DNA of 64,000 bases from Anaerococcus marasmi (GTDB lineage Bacteria > Bacillota > Clostridia > Tissierellales > Peptoniphilaceae), in contig NZ_OLMF01000005.1 in NCBI RefSeq assembly GCF_900290195.1, positions 110,567-174,566 of the forward strand. Reading direction: 5' to 3'. How positions within the stretch are numbered: position 1 is the first letter of the stretch; the number at the start of each line of letters is the position of its first letter. The translations under genes were made by a program, and so were the position numbers. The notes beneath the pieces were generated by a model, which made no database searches, was not told where the DNA came from, and saw nothing but the letters and a program-made list of their open reading frames with translations. Positions 50,264 to 58,956 of the stretch are shown piece after piece.

Positions 50264-50492
50264 GTAGACGAAGTAGCTTTAATTTAAATTTATTTTATAG
50301 TTAAGTTACCCTTATCTCGACTAAGTGAGTGAAACGAACGCATGGAGAGATCTCATTAGATTTCTCCACTCACTCCGTACTCTGACTCGTTACTTAGTAA
50401 CTTTTCCGTGCTTCGCACTAGTCAGAGGGGTAAATAGCCAATTCAATGGCTATTTACCTGGTCGAAATTAGGGTGATTTCGATTTTGTCTAC
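50264..50492 (+). repeat. Nested palindromic repeat, copy C (type 2)
   Basis: Ends GTAGACGAA (50264-50272) and TTTGTCTAC (50484-50492), subterminal TTACCCTTATCTCGACTA against GGTCGAAATTAGGGTGA. It has the GTGAGTG...CACTCAC core with GGAGA...TCTCC, then CTCTGACT...AGTCAGAG enclosing GTTACTTAGTAAC and GTGC-TTC-GCAC hairpins, then GGTAAATAGCC...GGCTATTTACC. Nearly identical to copy B but opposite in orientation. Confidence 0.92.
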
Positions 50493-50500
50493 ATTCTAGA

Positions 50501-50521
50501 CCCCTAGAATTAGCGGTTTTT
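50501..50521 (+). terminator. Terminator at the right border of repeat copy C
   Basis: CCCCTA-GAAT-TAGCGG hairpin (one mismatch) followed by TTTTT; it shares a 15-bp direct repeat with the hairpin at 50239-50257. Confidence 0.75.
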
Positions 50522-50533
50522 GCTTACTCAATT

Positions 50534-51262
50534 TTAATAAAATCCCCCATTAATATTTACGATTTCACCTGTTATATATTTAGCCTTGTCAGAGATTAAA
50601 AACTCTACTAAATCTCCTATCTCTTCTGGACTTGCGAACCTATTAAGACCTACTTCCTTCTTAAGTTCCTCCAATTCAAAAGGCTCGAAGTCATTTCTCA
50701 TCATATTCGTATCTACAATACCACATGCTATGGCGTTGACTCTTATATTCATAGGGCTAAGCTCCTTGGCTAGGGATTTGGTAAAGGAGTTGATAGCACC
50801 CTTACTTGCTGCATATGCACTTTCCATACTCGCTCCTACTTCTCCCCAGATGGAAGACATATTAATAATTACTCCATCTCCTCTACTTAACATTTTTGGG
50901 ACTGCTCTTTTGGAAGTAAGAAAGACTGAATCTAAGTTAGTAGCAAGAATCTCCTTCCATTTATCGAACTTTGTATCTTGGATTAGGGAAAAGTGGGATA
51001 TGCCTGCGTTATTAATTAAAATATCGATATGGCCGAAGTTACTTTCTCCTATCTCAAACATTTTCTCTACTTCATCTTCCTTACTAACATCTGCCTTTAC
51101 AGCAATCACAAAGGGATTTTCTTTCCTGAGTTCGTTAAGAAGCTTAAGAGCAGCTTCCTCGCTTTTATTATAATTTATTATAATTTTATAATTCTTATTA
51201 AGCTTCCTACATATGGCAGCTCCAATACCACGTGAGGAGCCTGTTACTAATACTGTTTTCAT
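50534..51262 (-). CDS. SDR oxidoreductase, FabG-like
   Basis: Classical short-chain dehydrogenase/reductase, 242 residues, similar to 3-oxoacyl-ACP reductase. Cofactor loop TGSSRGIGAAI at 7-17, NNAGI near 86-90, catalytic Ser in MSSIWGEVG (about 135-143), Tyr-x3-Lys in YAASKGA (about 150-156), and the C-terminal YITGEIVNINGG. It stands alone, not in a fatty-acid cluster, so the substrate is unproven. Complement of GAGGAGCC lies far from the ATG and no strong SD is evident; the ATG at 51262 agrees with the family start. Confidence 0.85.
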   Translation of the reverse strand: MKTVLVTGSSRGIGAAICRKLNKNYKIIINYNKSEEAALKLLNELRKENPFVIAVKADVSKEDEVEKMFEIGESNFGHIDILINNAGISHFSLIQDTKFDKWKEILATNLDSVFLTSKRAVPKMLSRGDGVIINMSSIWGEVGASMESAYAASKGAINSFTKSLAKELSPMNIRVNAIACGIVDTNMMRNDFEPFELEELKKEVGLNRFASPEEIGDLVEFLISDKAKYITGEIVNINGGFY

Positions 51263-51342
51263 ATCTATATTCTATCACAAAATCTTGTAATTAAGATAGG
51301 GCTCTTTGGGTATCAATAGAGAAAGAGAAGAAAGGATTAGAT

Positions 51343-52179
51343 ATGAAATATTACACACTTAATGACGGACTAAAAGTTCCAGCAATGGGCATGGGAACTT
51401 ATAAGATAGAAGACGAAAAACTAATGGAAGAAGTAATTCAGGCAGCTCTTGAACTAGGTTATGAGTATTTTGATACTGCAAAATACTACAACAATGAGGC
51501 CTACATAGGTAAGGCTTTGGAAAATGCTCCAGCTAAAAGAGAAGATTATATGCTAGCAACAAAGGTTTGGCCAAAAGACTTTGGGATAGATGAGACCAAA
51601 AGATCGATCGATGAATCCCTTAAGGACCTAAGGACAGATTATCTAGATGTAATCCACCTCCACTGGTTTGGCAAGGATTTCGATAAGGCTTGGAAGGTCT
51701 TTATGGATTACAAAGACCAAGGAATAGTTAAATCAATTGCTGTATGTAATTTCATGCCAGAACAGTTGGTGAAACTGCTCGAACTAGGAGAAGCTCCATC
51801 AATGGACCAATTGGAAAGTCACCTCTTCCTACAAGATCCAGAGACTAGGGCCTTCCTTAAGGAAAATAATATAAAACATCAAGCATGGAGCCCACTTGCA
51901 AGGACTAGGGGAGGCTTACTTGATGAAGAAATCCTAAAAGAATTGTCTGATAAGTACAATAAAACTCCAGCCCAAATAGCCCTAAGGTGGAATATTGATC
52001 AAGGAACAATGATAATTCCAAAGTCAGTTCACGCTAAAAGACTTAAGGAAAATATTGATATTTTTGATTTTGAGCTTGAAGAATGCGATATGCACGCCCT
52101 AGCAAGCCTTGATAGGAGACAAAGATTCTCCAATGATCCACTAGATGAAGATTGGTTAGAAGAAATTAGAAATATGTAA
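51343..52179 (+). CDS. Aldo/keto reductase
   Basis: NADPH-dependent aldo/keto reductase, 278 residues. Typical segments: LNDGLKVPAMGMGTYK at the start, YFDTAKYYNNE with catalytic Asp/Tyr (about 44-54), LATKVWPKD with catalytic Lys (about 72-80), LDVIHLHWFG with catalytic His (about 105-114), AWSPLARTRGGLL, and MIIPKSVHAKRLKEN near the C-terminus (cofactor phosphate). Reduces aldehydes or dicarbonyls such as methylglyoxal in related Firmicutes; the actual substrate is unknown. Confidence 0.9.
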   Translation: MKYYTLNDGLKVPAMGMGTYKIEDEKLMEEVIQAALELGYEYFDTAKYYNNEAYIGKALENAPAKREDYMLATKVWPKDFGIDETKRSIDESLKDLRTDYLDVIHLHWFGKDFDKAWKVFMDYKDQGIVKSIAVCNFMPEQLVKLLELGEAPSMDQLESHLFLQDPETRAFLKENNIKHQAWSPLARTRGGLLDEEILKELSDKYNKTPAQIALRWNIDQGTMIIPKSVHAKRLKENIDIFDFELEECDMHALASLDRRQRFSNDPLDEDWLEEIRNM

Positions 52180-52326
52180 GGAAATTCCAATTTGATAGCG
52201 ATGAATAATACGTTAGATGATATGAGAAAAATTAGTCCTGCTGTAAAAACTTTGGTCCATTTTTATCATTTTGAAAGCAATATATGATTGATGGTTCTTA
52301 TTTGCTAAAATTTAATATGTAGTTAG

Positions 52327-52360
52327 AAATACCAGAGAATTTATTTCTTTGGTATTTTTT
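52327..52360 (+). terminator. Terminator upstream of the TetR cassette
   Basis: AAATACCA...TGGTATTT inverted repeat with inner AGAAA/TTTCT, followed by a T run. The 140 bases between the aldo/keto reductase stop and this hairpin hold nothing I can identify. Confidence 0.8.
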
Positions 52361-52383
52361 TAATAAAAAATTTACAAGAAAAG

Positions 52384-52411
52384 TTGAACAACGTTCATTA
52401 GGGCGTATCAT
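52384..52411 (+). promoter_or_regulatory. Promoter of the TetR-MMPL cassette
   Basis: TTGAAC (52384-52389), 16-bp spacer and TATCAT (52406-52411), lying between two repressor palindromes, the first of which covers the -35 box. Confidence 0.65.
52385..52397. promoter_or_regulatory. TetR-type operator 1
   Basis: TGAAC-AAC-GTTCA, perfect 5-bp inverted repeat with a 3-base centre, overlapping the -35 box. The same half-sites recur at 52429-52441. Confidence 0.75.
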
Positions 52412-52428
52412 ATACTTGTAGCAATTAA

Positions 52429-52441
52429 TGAACGGCGTTCA
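52429..52441. promoter_or_regulatory. TetR-type operator 2
   Basis: TGAAC-GGC-GTTCA, same half-sites as operator 1, 44 bases centre to centre (about four helical turns), located downstream of the -10 box. Two sites on one helical face allow cooperative autorepression. Confidence 0.75.
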
Positions 52442-52465
52442 TTTTGAAAAAATTGGAGTGATTAT

Positions 52466-53062
52466 ATGGTAAGTTTTACGAACGACAAGGGAAAAGCTAT
52501 AATGGAGGCTGCCCTTAGGATTTTCAAATCGAAGGGAGCTGATAATACTTCCGTAAGAGATGTGATGAAGGAAGCGGGCTTTGGCTTGGGGACCTTCTAT
52601 CTTTACTATTCCGATAAGAAGGATCTTAAGGAAAAAATAGTCCTAAATATAGCCAAGGATATTATTGTTAAGGCGGAAGATAGCTGTAATCAGGAAGATC
52701 CTATCGAAAGATACATATACTTTCTCGATTATATCATCGATTATCTCATAGCTCATCCTTTCGAGCTAGACCTTGTGAGTAAAAATATCACCTGGGCCCT
52801 CTACACTAAGATTGAAAATGATGAAAAACTCAAAGAAGCGGAATCATCCTTACATTTTATTCTTAGTAAGTATGAGAATCTCTTCACAGGAGATTATTCC
52901 GAAAGTCAGAAGCTCTATATACTTTCTTTGACCCTAGAAATTGTAATGAGTACTTGTAAGAGTGCTACAATGGATGAGTCGATTTTGACTATTGGAGAGA
53001 TGAAGCCGGTTTTGTATGCTAATATTAAAAAAATGTTTAATAGAACAGGAGAGATACAATGA
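52466..53062 (+). CDS. TetR/AcrR-family repressor
   Basis: 198-residue one-component repressor. The N-terminal helix-turn-helix (about 8-55) follows the family closely: KAIMEAALRIFKSKGADNTS, VRDVMKEAGFGLGTFYLYYSDKKDL. The C-terminal ligand domain is divergent, as usual. Two matching palindromes lie in its own promoter region, so it very probably represses itself and the transport genes it overlaps (4-base overlap with the MMPL gene). The inducer is unknown; membrane-active or lipidic compounds are typical for such cassettes. Confidence 0.9.
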   Translation: MVSFTNDKGKAIMEAALRIFKSKGADNTSVRDVMKEAGFGLGTFYLYYSDKKDLKEKIVLNIAKDIIVKAEDSCNQEDPIERYIYFLDYIIDYLIAHPFELDLVSKNITWALYTKIENDEKLKEAESSLHFILSKYENLFTGDYSESQKLYILSLTLEIVMSTCKSATMDESILTIGEMKPVLYANIKKMFNRTGEIQ

Positions 53063-55113
53063 AAAAGATAACAAAGTTTATTTCACACCATCCTAGACTT
53101 GTGTTATTAATAATGACTTTATTATTGATACCATCTTGGATAGGATATAAGAATACAGGTGTTAACTATGATATCTTGTCATATTTGCCATCTGACCTTG
53201 AAAGTACCCAGGGCCAGGAGATATTAGATAAAGATTTCAAAAATGCAGCTACAGGTATGCTGATTCTTAAGGGCGATGATTATGATGCAGACAAACTTAA
53301 GGAAGAGATACTAAAGATTGAGGGAGTAGAAGATGTTATTTCAAAATCTTCTATAGTAGGAGATAGCTTTCCAAGTGAGTTTTTACCTGATGAGTTAAGA
53401 GATGTTTTCTATGCTGAAGATTCGACCATGCTTATGGTTAAGTTTAGCGAAAGCTCTTCTTCATTTACGACAATGCAAGCTATAGATCAGATTAAGGCTA
53501 TTGAGTCAAAAGAGAAATTTTTGAGTGGTATATCCTCTTTAGTTAAGGATACAAAGGATTTAATAGATCACGAAACACCTATATATGTAGGACTCGCGGT
53601 AGTGCTCGCCTTGATCGTCCTAAGTTTTACAAATGAATCGACTATTATACCATTTCTTTTCTTATTAAATATTGGCTATGCGATTTTGTATAACTTTGGA
53701 ACTAATGTTTTCTTAGGAGAGATTTCTTATATAACGAAGGCTATAGCGGCAGTTTTACAGCTTGCTGTTACGACAGACTACTCAATCTTCTTATATCACA
53801 GATATGCAGAAGAAAAGAAAAGACGTGATTCAAATAACCTAGCCATGGATAAGGCTATGCAAAAGACTATAGCATCAATCTTTGCTTCATCACTTACAAC
53901 TTTTGCAGGATTTTTAGTACTTATATTGATGAGGCTGGGACTTGGTAAAGATATCGGCCTTGTAATGAGTAAGGGTGTACTTCTTGGACTAATTTCTACA
54001 GTAGTAGTATTGCCACCAATGATATTAATATCTGAAAAACTAGTAGAAAGATTTAATCATAGGGTATTTCTACCATCTTTCGAGAAGACTTCAAATCTTG
54101 TCCTAAATCACAAGAAGACATTTTTCATAGCCTTCTTGATACTTTTTGTACCAGCTATTTATGGAGCACATAATACAGACCTTTACTACAATCTAGATAG
54201 ATCTCTTCCAGCAGATCTTGATTCGATTGTAGCCTTAAACAAGATGAAAAAAGATTATGACATGGCTTCAACCCACTTTGCTGTTGTAAGCGATGATTTA
54301 AGCAAGCAAAATATCAATGGACTTGTGGATGAACTTGATAAGGTAGATGGAATAAATAATGTTTTAGGTTTAAATTCATTAACAGGACTAACTCTTCCAG
54401 ATAGCGTTCTACCAGATAAACTAAAAGATAATTTCCACAAAAATGGCTATCAAATGCTTATGATGAATTCTAAGTATCAAACAGCATCTGATGAAGTAAA
54501 TAAACAAGTTGATGAAATTCACAAAATAATCAAAGAACACGATCCTGATGGATATCTTACAGGTGAGGCAGTCCTTACAAAAGACCTTACGACAATATCT
54601 GATAGGGACTTCAAGATGGTAAACATAGCATCAATTGCGACTGTATTTGTAATATTAGCATTTGTGTTCAAATCACTTGGAATTCCTATAGTTTTAATAG
54701 CAGTTATCGAACTTGCTATACAAATCAACATGGGTATCCCATTCTATTTAGGTCAGACAATCCCATTTGTAACATCAATCATAATAGGTGTTGTCCAATT
54801 AGGATCTACAATCGACTACTCTATCCTTATGATGGACAGGTTCTTGGCAGAATATAAGAAAAGTGGAGATGTAAACAAGTCGCTTAAGCTAACAGTAAAG
54901 GAAGCTTCAAAATCTATTGTAACTTCAGCCCTATCATTTATGGCTGCGACAGTAGGTGTAGGCTTGTATTCAAAAATGGAAATAGTTTCAACAATATGTA
55001 TGTTCTTGGCAAGAGGAGCTATAATAAGTATGCTTTCAATAATACTCTTCCTACCAGCCATAATCAGCATAACATTTCCATTTATCAAAAAGACAACTAA
55101 GGGATTAAACTAG
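53059..55113 (+). CDS. MMPL-type RND transporter
   Basis: 684-residue membrane transporter of the MMPL/HpnN branch of the RND superfamily. Two homologous halves, each an N-terminal helix, an extracytoplasmic domain (about 35-165 and 365-520), and five or six helices. TTDYSIFLYHRY in the first half and STIDYSILMMDRF in the second are the paired Asp-containing motifs expected for proton coupling. Size fits Gram-positive members that export lipids or amphipathic drugs. It sits between its TetR regulator and a heptad-repeat surface protein, a recurrent arrangement in Firmicutes. Confidence 0.9.
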   Translation: MKKITKFISHHPRLVLLIMTLLLIPSWIGYKNTGVNYDILSYLPSDLESTQGQEILDKDFKNAATGMLILKGDDYDADKLKEEILKIEGVEDVISKSSIVGDSFPSEFLPDELRDVFYAEDSTMLMVKFSESSSSFTTMQAIDQIKAIESKEKFLSGISSLVKDTKDLIDHETPIYVGLAVVLALIVLSFTNESTIIPFLFLLNIGYAILYNFGTNVFLGEISYITKAIAAVLQLAVTTDYSIFLYHRYAEEKKRRDSNNLAMDKAMQKTIASIFASSLTTFAGFLVLILMRLGLGKDIGLVMSKGVLLGLISTVVVLPPMILISEKLVERFNHRVFLPSFEKTSNLVLNHKKTFFIAFLILFVPAIYGAHNTDLYYNLDRSLPADLDSIVALNKMKKDYDMASTHFAVVSDDLSKQNINGLVDELDKVDGINNVLGLNSLTGLTLPDSVLPDKLKDNFHKNGYQMLMMNSKYQTASDEVNKQVDEIHKIIKEHDPDGYLTGEAVLTKDLTTISDRDFKMVNIASIATVFVILAFVFKSLGIPIVLIAVIELAIQINMGIPFYLGQTIPFVTSIIIGVVQLGSTIDYSILMMDRFLAEYKKSGDVNKSLKLTVKEASKSIVTSALSFMAATVGVGLYSKMEIVSTICMFLARGAIISMLSIILFLPAIISITFPFIKKTTKGLN

Positions 55114-55122
55114 GAGGAAAAT

Positions 55123-57426
55123 ATGAAAAATAAACTTGTAAAAAGCCTATCTGTAGCACTCGCAGGGTCAATGCTTGTGACAAATGTTGTTTTTGCAGAT
55201 GGGACAGTTAAGAAAAACGAAACCGTGTATGTAACACAAGAAGAAAATCAAATAAAAGATAAGACAGCATCAATCTGGATTAACTCAGATGGGAATGTAA
55301 AGGTTAAGGATAAGTCAAATCTTAAAGATATCAAAAACCTAAAGACGGATGAAAAGATAAATCCAAAAGATGGATATATAAACTGGAATGAAGATAGCAA
55401 GGATGTCTACTATCAAGGACAAGCAGAAGAAGACCTTCCTGTAGATATTTCTGTAAAATATTTTCTAAATGGTAAGGAAATTAAGGCAAAAGACCTAGAA
55501 GGAAAATCTGGTCACCTAAAAATCGAAATATCAGCTAAGAACAAAAGAAGCGGAATGGCTACAGTAAATGGTAAAGAACAAAAGGTATTTTCACCATATC
55601 TAGTACTTGCTGAGATTAACTTCGATGAAGATAAGGTTACAAATATAAACACAGACGACGGCAAGGTCGTAAAAGATGGTAAAAACGAAATTGTAGCTGG
55701 AGTTCTCGCACCAGGACTTAGACAAAACTTTAAAGAAATCCTTGAAGATGATAAACTCGATAAGTTCAAGGATAAGATCGAGATGGAAATGGATGTAAAA
55801 GACTACAAGCCTACTGAGGTCTATGCAGTAATTACAAACGAACTCTTCCAAGATTCCGCTAATATTTCATCCCTAGATGATCTAAATAAGGGAATAGATG
55901 AGCTTGAATCAAATGCAGCAAAGCTTGTTGATGGATCAAATCAATTGGCAGATGGGGGTAATAGATTAAATGATGGTATAGGTCAGTTAAGCAACGGAGC
56001 AAGCGAGCTTTCTGCAGGTTCTGGCAAAATCGTATCATCTTTCGATCAAATGGCTAATGCCTTTGCGGACCTACCTAACCAAGTCGAAACAATGACTTCA
56101 GCAATTGACATGTTAAATAATGGAGGAAGCAGTCTAGATCAAGGTATCAACCAATACACTGCCGGAGTTAATAAGGTTAATGAAAATATGCCAAAGCTTA
56201 CTGAAGCTAGTAGACAACTAGAAGCTGGAGCAAGTGACCTAGACGATGGTCTTTTAAAACTAGATAATGCAACATCAACACTAAAAGAAAAAGTGGGAAT
56301 GGCTGATGGTAAAGAAGATTTGGGCAAATTTACTGAGTCCATGACTGAACTAAAGACAGGACTTGATAGCCTATCAACAGGAATTGCTCCACTAAGTCAA
56401 GGAGTAAGTGAGCTTAGCCAAGGATTAAGTAAACTTGAAGACTCAAGCCGAGAGCTAAGTGGGGGAGTTAACAATCTTCAATCTTCCACTCAAAACATGC
56501 CAAGTCTTGATCAAAGTTCAGCCGATCTTACAGCCCAAGCTCAAGCAATTGATGCAGTAATAGCAAACTTAGAAGAAAATAACGAAGATGGAAATCTTAC
56601 TGGTCAAATCGAAAGCCTAAGAGCTGTTAGAGATAATCTCTACCAAGAAAGTGAAAGCGTGGCTACAGCTGGATTCGCTTATAGTCAAATCTCAGAGTCT
56701 CTTGCGGTCCTATCCCAAGGAGCAAGCGAGCTTAGCGGAGGAGTTAGCGAAGCTTATAAGGGAGCAAGTGATATCGATGAGAAATTAAAAGCATCATCAG
56801 AAAAGATGATTACAGCTTCAAATAGTCTTGCCACAGGAACTGAAAAAATAAGCCAAGGATTTGATAAGAGTAATCTAGCCAAATTACAAGAATCTATAGT
56901 AATGCTCGATGAAGCTACAGGAAAACTAAAACAAGGATCAGCTAAACTTAAAGAAGGAACTAGCCAAAATAGGGCAGGAGTTGAAAACTTAGCAGCTGCT
57001 GTATCTGAACTTGACGGTAATTCTCAAAGACTAAGAGAAGGTAGCTCAGAATTATCAGGAGGATTGGCACAATTTGCCGAAAGAAGCAAGGCCCTCTCAT
57101 CCTTAGGAAATATCAATGAAGAAGCTATTAACCCAATGGCAGCAGGTCTTAACCAACTAAATGACGGAATAATGAAGCTAGACTCATCTACTAAAGAACT
57201 AAAAGACGGAAGTGACCAATACATGGCTTCATTTGAAGAGTTTAGATCTGGCCTAAGCGAATACAAGGCAAAAGGAATAGATGAAATCGCCAATAAAACT
57301 TCTGAAGTAAACGAAATTTCAGAAATCCTAGATAAAATGAGTAAGCTTGCTAAAGAGAATAATTCAATTACAGGCACAAGCGATGACTTCGAAACAAGAT
57401 CTAGGATAATTCAAAAGATCAAATAA
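55123..57426 (+). CDS. Secreted X-X-X-Leu-X-X-Gly heptad-repeat protein
   Basis: 767 residues: a signal peptide (cleavage near VFADG, about 25), an N-terminal beta-rich domain (about 30-245), then about 480 residues of heptads of the form xxxLxxG or xxxLxxA (e.g. SNQLADGGNRLNDGIGQLSN), interrupted near 470-510. No membrane helix or LPXTG is visible at the C-terminus, unlike YhgE/Pip proteins that share the repeats. The regular small-residue heptads suggest a long fibrous coiled coil outside the cell. Position after the MMPL gene suggests it works with that transporter, perhaps as a periplasm-spanning or wall-spanning accessory. Confidence 0.85.
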   Translation: MKNKLVKSLSVALAGSMLVTNVVFADGTVKKNETVYVTQEENQIKDKTASIWINSDGNVKVKDKSNLKDIKNLKTDEKINPKDGYINWNEDSKDVYYQGQAEEDLPVDISVKYFLNGKEIKAKDLEGKSGHLKIEISAKNKRSGMATVNGKEQKVFSPYLVLAEINFDEDKVTNINTDDGKVVKDGKNEIVAGVLAPGLRQNFKEILEDDKLDKFKDKIEMEMDVKDYKPTEVYAVITNELFQDSANISSLDDLNKGIDELESNAAKLVDGSNQLADGGNRLNDGIGQLSNGASELSAGSGKIVSSFDQMANAFADLPNQVETMTSAIDMLNNGGSSLDQGINQYTAGVNKVNENMPKLTEASRQLEAGASDLDDGLLKLDNATSTLKEKVGMADGKEDLGKFTESMTELKTGLDSLSTGIAPLSQGVSELSQGLSKLEDSSRELSGGVNNLQSSTQNMPSLDQSSADLTAQAQAIDAVIANLEENNEDGNLTGQIESLRAVRDNLYQESESVATAGFAYSQISESLAVLSQGASELSGGVSEAYKGASDIDEKLKASSEKMITASNSLATGTEKISQGFDKSNLAKLQESIVMLDEATGKLKQGSAKLKEGTSQNRAGVENLAAAVSELDGNSQRLREGSSELSGGLAQFAERSKALSSLGNINEEAINPMAAGLNQLNDGIMKLDSSTKELKDGSDQYMASFEEFRSGLSEYKAKGIDEIANKTSEVNEISEILDKMSKLAKENNSITGTSDDFETRSRIIQKIK

Positions 57427-57435
57427 TAATCAAGA

Positions 57436-57466
57436 ACCTACGAAAGTGGGTCAGAGCGTAGACAAA
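57436..57466 (+). repeat. Remnant of the palindromic repeat family
   Basis: Hairpin ACCTAC-GAAA-GTGGGT (57436-57451) is followed by CAGAGCGTAGACAAAATC, matching a repeat terminus (GTAGACAAA at 57458-57466) at the same distance as in copies A and C. The rest of the element is absent or too diverged; only AAATCTCACTTATCC further on (57495-57509) recalls the subterminal repeat. Confidence 0.5.
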
Positions 57467-57467
57467 A

Positions 57468-57490
57468 TCCAAAAAAGCTCTTTAAGCTTT
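57468..57490 (-). terminator. Terminator of the nfnAB operon
   Basis: AAAGCT / AGCTTT stem with a 5-base loop; on the minus strand it is followed by six T, 75 bases after the nfnB stop. Confidence 0.65.
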
Positions 57491-57564
57491 GATTAAATCT
57501 CACTTATCCATAATTGTTTATTATGAAAAGTGTATGACTTAATTAGCTTAAAAGAGCTTTTGTC

Positions 57565-58956
57565 TTACTTATCTTTTTCACTTAAATACTTATCTATATT
57601 TTCTGCGGCTTTTTTACCTGCTCCCATGGCAAGAATAACTGTTGCAGCTCCACTTACTGCATCTCCTCCAGCAAAGACAGCTTCCTTTGTGGTCATGGTC
57701 CTATCATCTATTATAATTCCACCCCAGCTTTCTGTATCTATATCTGAGTTGGTGTTTTTGATAAGTGGATTAGGTGATTGGCCTATGGCGATTATTACAG
57801 ATTCAAACTCGCTTTCTTCAAATTCTCCTGTAGCTACAGGACGTCTCCTACCAGAGCTATCTGGCTCTCCTAATTCCATTTTCTCAAGTTTTACCTTCTT
57901 AACCCAGCCGTTTTCTCCTATGATTTCTACTGGATTGTGAAGATTCATAAACTTGATACCTTCTTCTCTGGCATGGTGGCTTTCTTCGATTCTTGCAGGC
58001 ATTTCTTCGAAGCTTCTCCTGTAGACAACAGTTACATCAGCTCCCATTCTCTTGGCAGATCTTGCTGCATCCATCGCCACATTTCCTCCACCTACTACAC
58101 AAACTTTCTTTCCTATATGGACTGCCGTGTCATATTCAGGGAACTTGTAGGCCTTCATGAGGTTCATCCTTGTTAGAAATTCGTTAGCTGAATATACTCC
58201 ATTTAAGTTTTCTCCAGGAATACCTAAAAATCTTGGAAGACCTGCTCCAGTAGAAAGGTAGATCGCTTCAAAGCCTTGATCGAAGAGGTCTTTTATATAA
58301 ATTGTCCTTCCTACGATCGTATTAGTCTGAAGTTTGACACCTAGGCCTATTACGTTTTTAAGCTCCTTTTGGACGAGCTTTTTAGGAAGTCTAAATTCTG
58401 GTATACCATACATTAAGACTCCTCCAGCTGTGTGAAAAGCATCGAACATAACTACTGAGTATCCCCTTTTGGCAAGGTCAGCTGCAGCTGAAAGACCAGA
58501 AGGGCCAGCCCCTACTACTGCGACTTTCTTGTTTATGCTAGTTATTTCGACTGGCTTGTTGTATTTTTTATTATTTCTATAATCTGCAACGAATCTTTCA
58601 AGTCTTCCAATTCCAACAGGCTCGTCTTTTATGCCTCTAGTACATTTTCCTTCACATTGGACCTCTTGTGGGCAGACCCTACCGCAGATTGCAGGAAGAT
58701 TGTTGGTCTCTGCTATCTTTCTGTAAGCCCCGTCTAGGTCGTCTTCAAGAATCAAATGGATAAACTCTGGGATTTTTACTCCTACTGGACAACCTGATAC
58801 ACAAGGCTTGTTTTTACATTGGACACATCTGCTAGCTTCTTCTTTGGCCATTTCCAAGGTATAGCCAAGGCTTACCTCGTCGAAATTTTTATTTCTTACA
58901 TCAGGGTCTTGTTCTGGCATTGGAACTTTCGTCTTTGCCATATTAAACTTAGCCAT
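57565..58956 (-). CDS. nfnB: NfnB, large subunit of NADH-dependent ferredoxin:NADP+ oxidoreductase (SudA/GltD-like)
   Basis: 463-residue flavo-iron-sulfur protein of the glutamate-synthase small-chain family. N-terminal iron-sulfur cysteines: CVQCKNKPCVSGCPVG (about 41-56) and CGRVCPQEVQCEGKC (about 91-105); then the first FAD Rossmann motif VVGAGPSGLSAA, the NAD(P) motif CVVGGGNVAMDAARSA, and GGDAVSGAATVILAMGAGK at the end. The gene directly upstream encodes the small subunit; together they match NfnAB, which bifurcates electrons between NAD, NADP and ferredoxin. A stand-alone GltD is unlikely, as no glutamate synthase large chain is nearby. Confidence 0.88.
   Translation of the reverse strand: MAKFNMAKTKVPMPEQDPDVRNKNFDEVSLGYTLEMAKEEASRCVQCKNKPCVSGCPVGVKIPEFIHLILEDDLDGAYRKIAETNNLPAICGRVCPQEVQCEGKCTRGIKDEPVGIGRLERFVADYRNNKKYNKPVEITSINKKVAVVGAGPSGLSAAADLAKRGYSVVMFDAFHTAGGVLMYGIPEFRLPKKLVQKELKNVIGLGVKLQTNTIVGRTIYIKDLFDQGFEAIYLSTGAGLPRFLGIPGENLNGVYSANEFLTRMNLMKAYKFPEYDTAVHIGKKVCVVGGGNVAMDAARSAKRMGADVTVVYRRSFEEMPARIEESHHAREEGIKFMNLHNPVEIIGENGWVKKVKLEKMELGEPDSSGRRRPVATGEFEESEFESVIIAIGQSPNPLIKNTNSDIDTESWGGIIIDDRTMTTKEAVFAGGDAVSGAATVILAMGAGKKAAENIDKYLSEKDK

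Noticed and set aside
50586..51173. 195-codon plus-strand frame opposite the SDR gene
   Set aside because: It is the shadow of a clear FabG-like enzyme on the other strand and has no family features.
57530..57940. 136-codon plus-strand frame opposite nfnB
   Set aside because: Fully inside the coding region of nfnB on the other strand, with no start signals.
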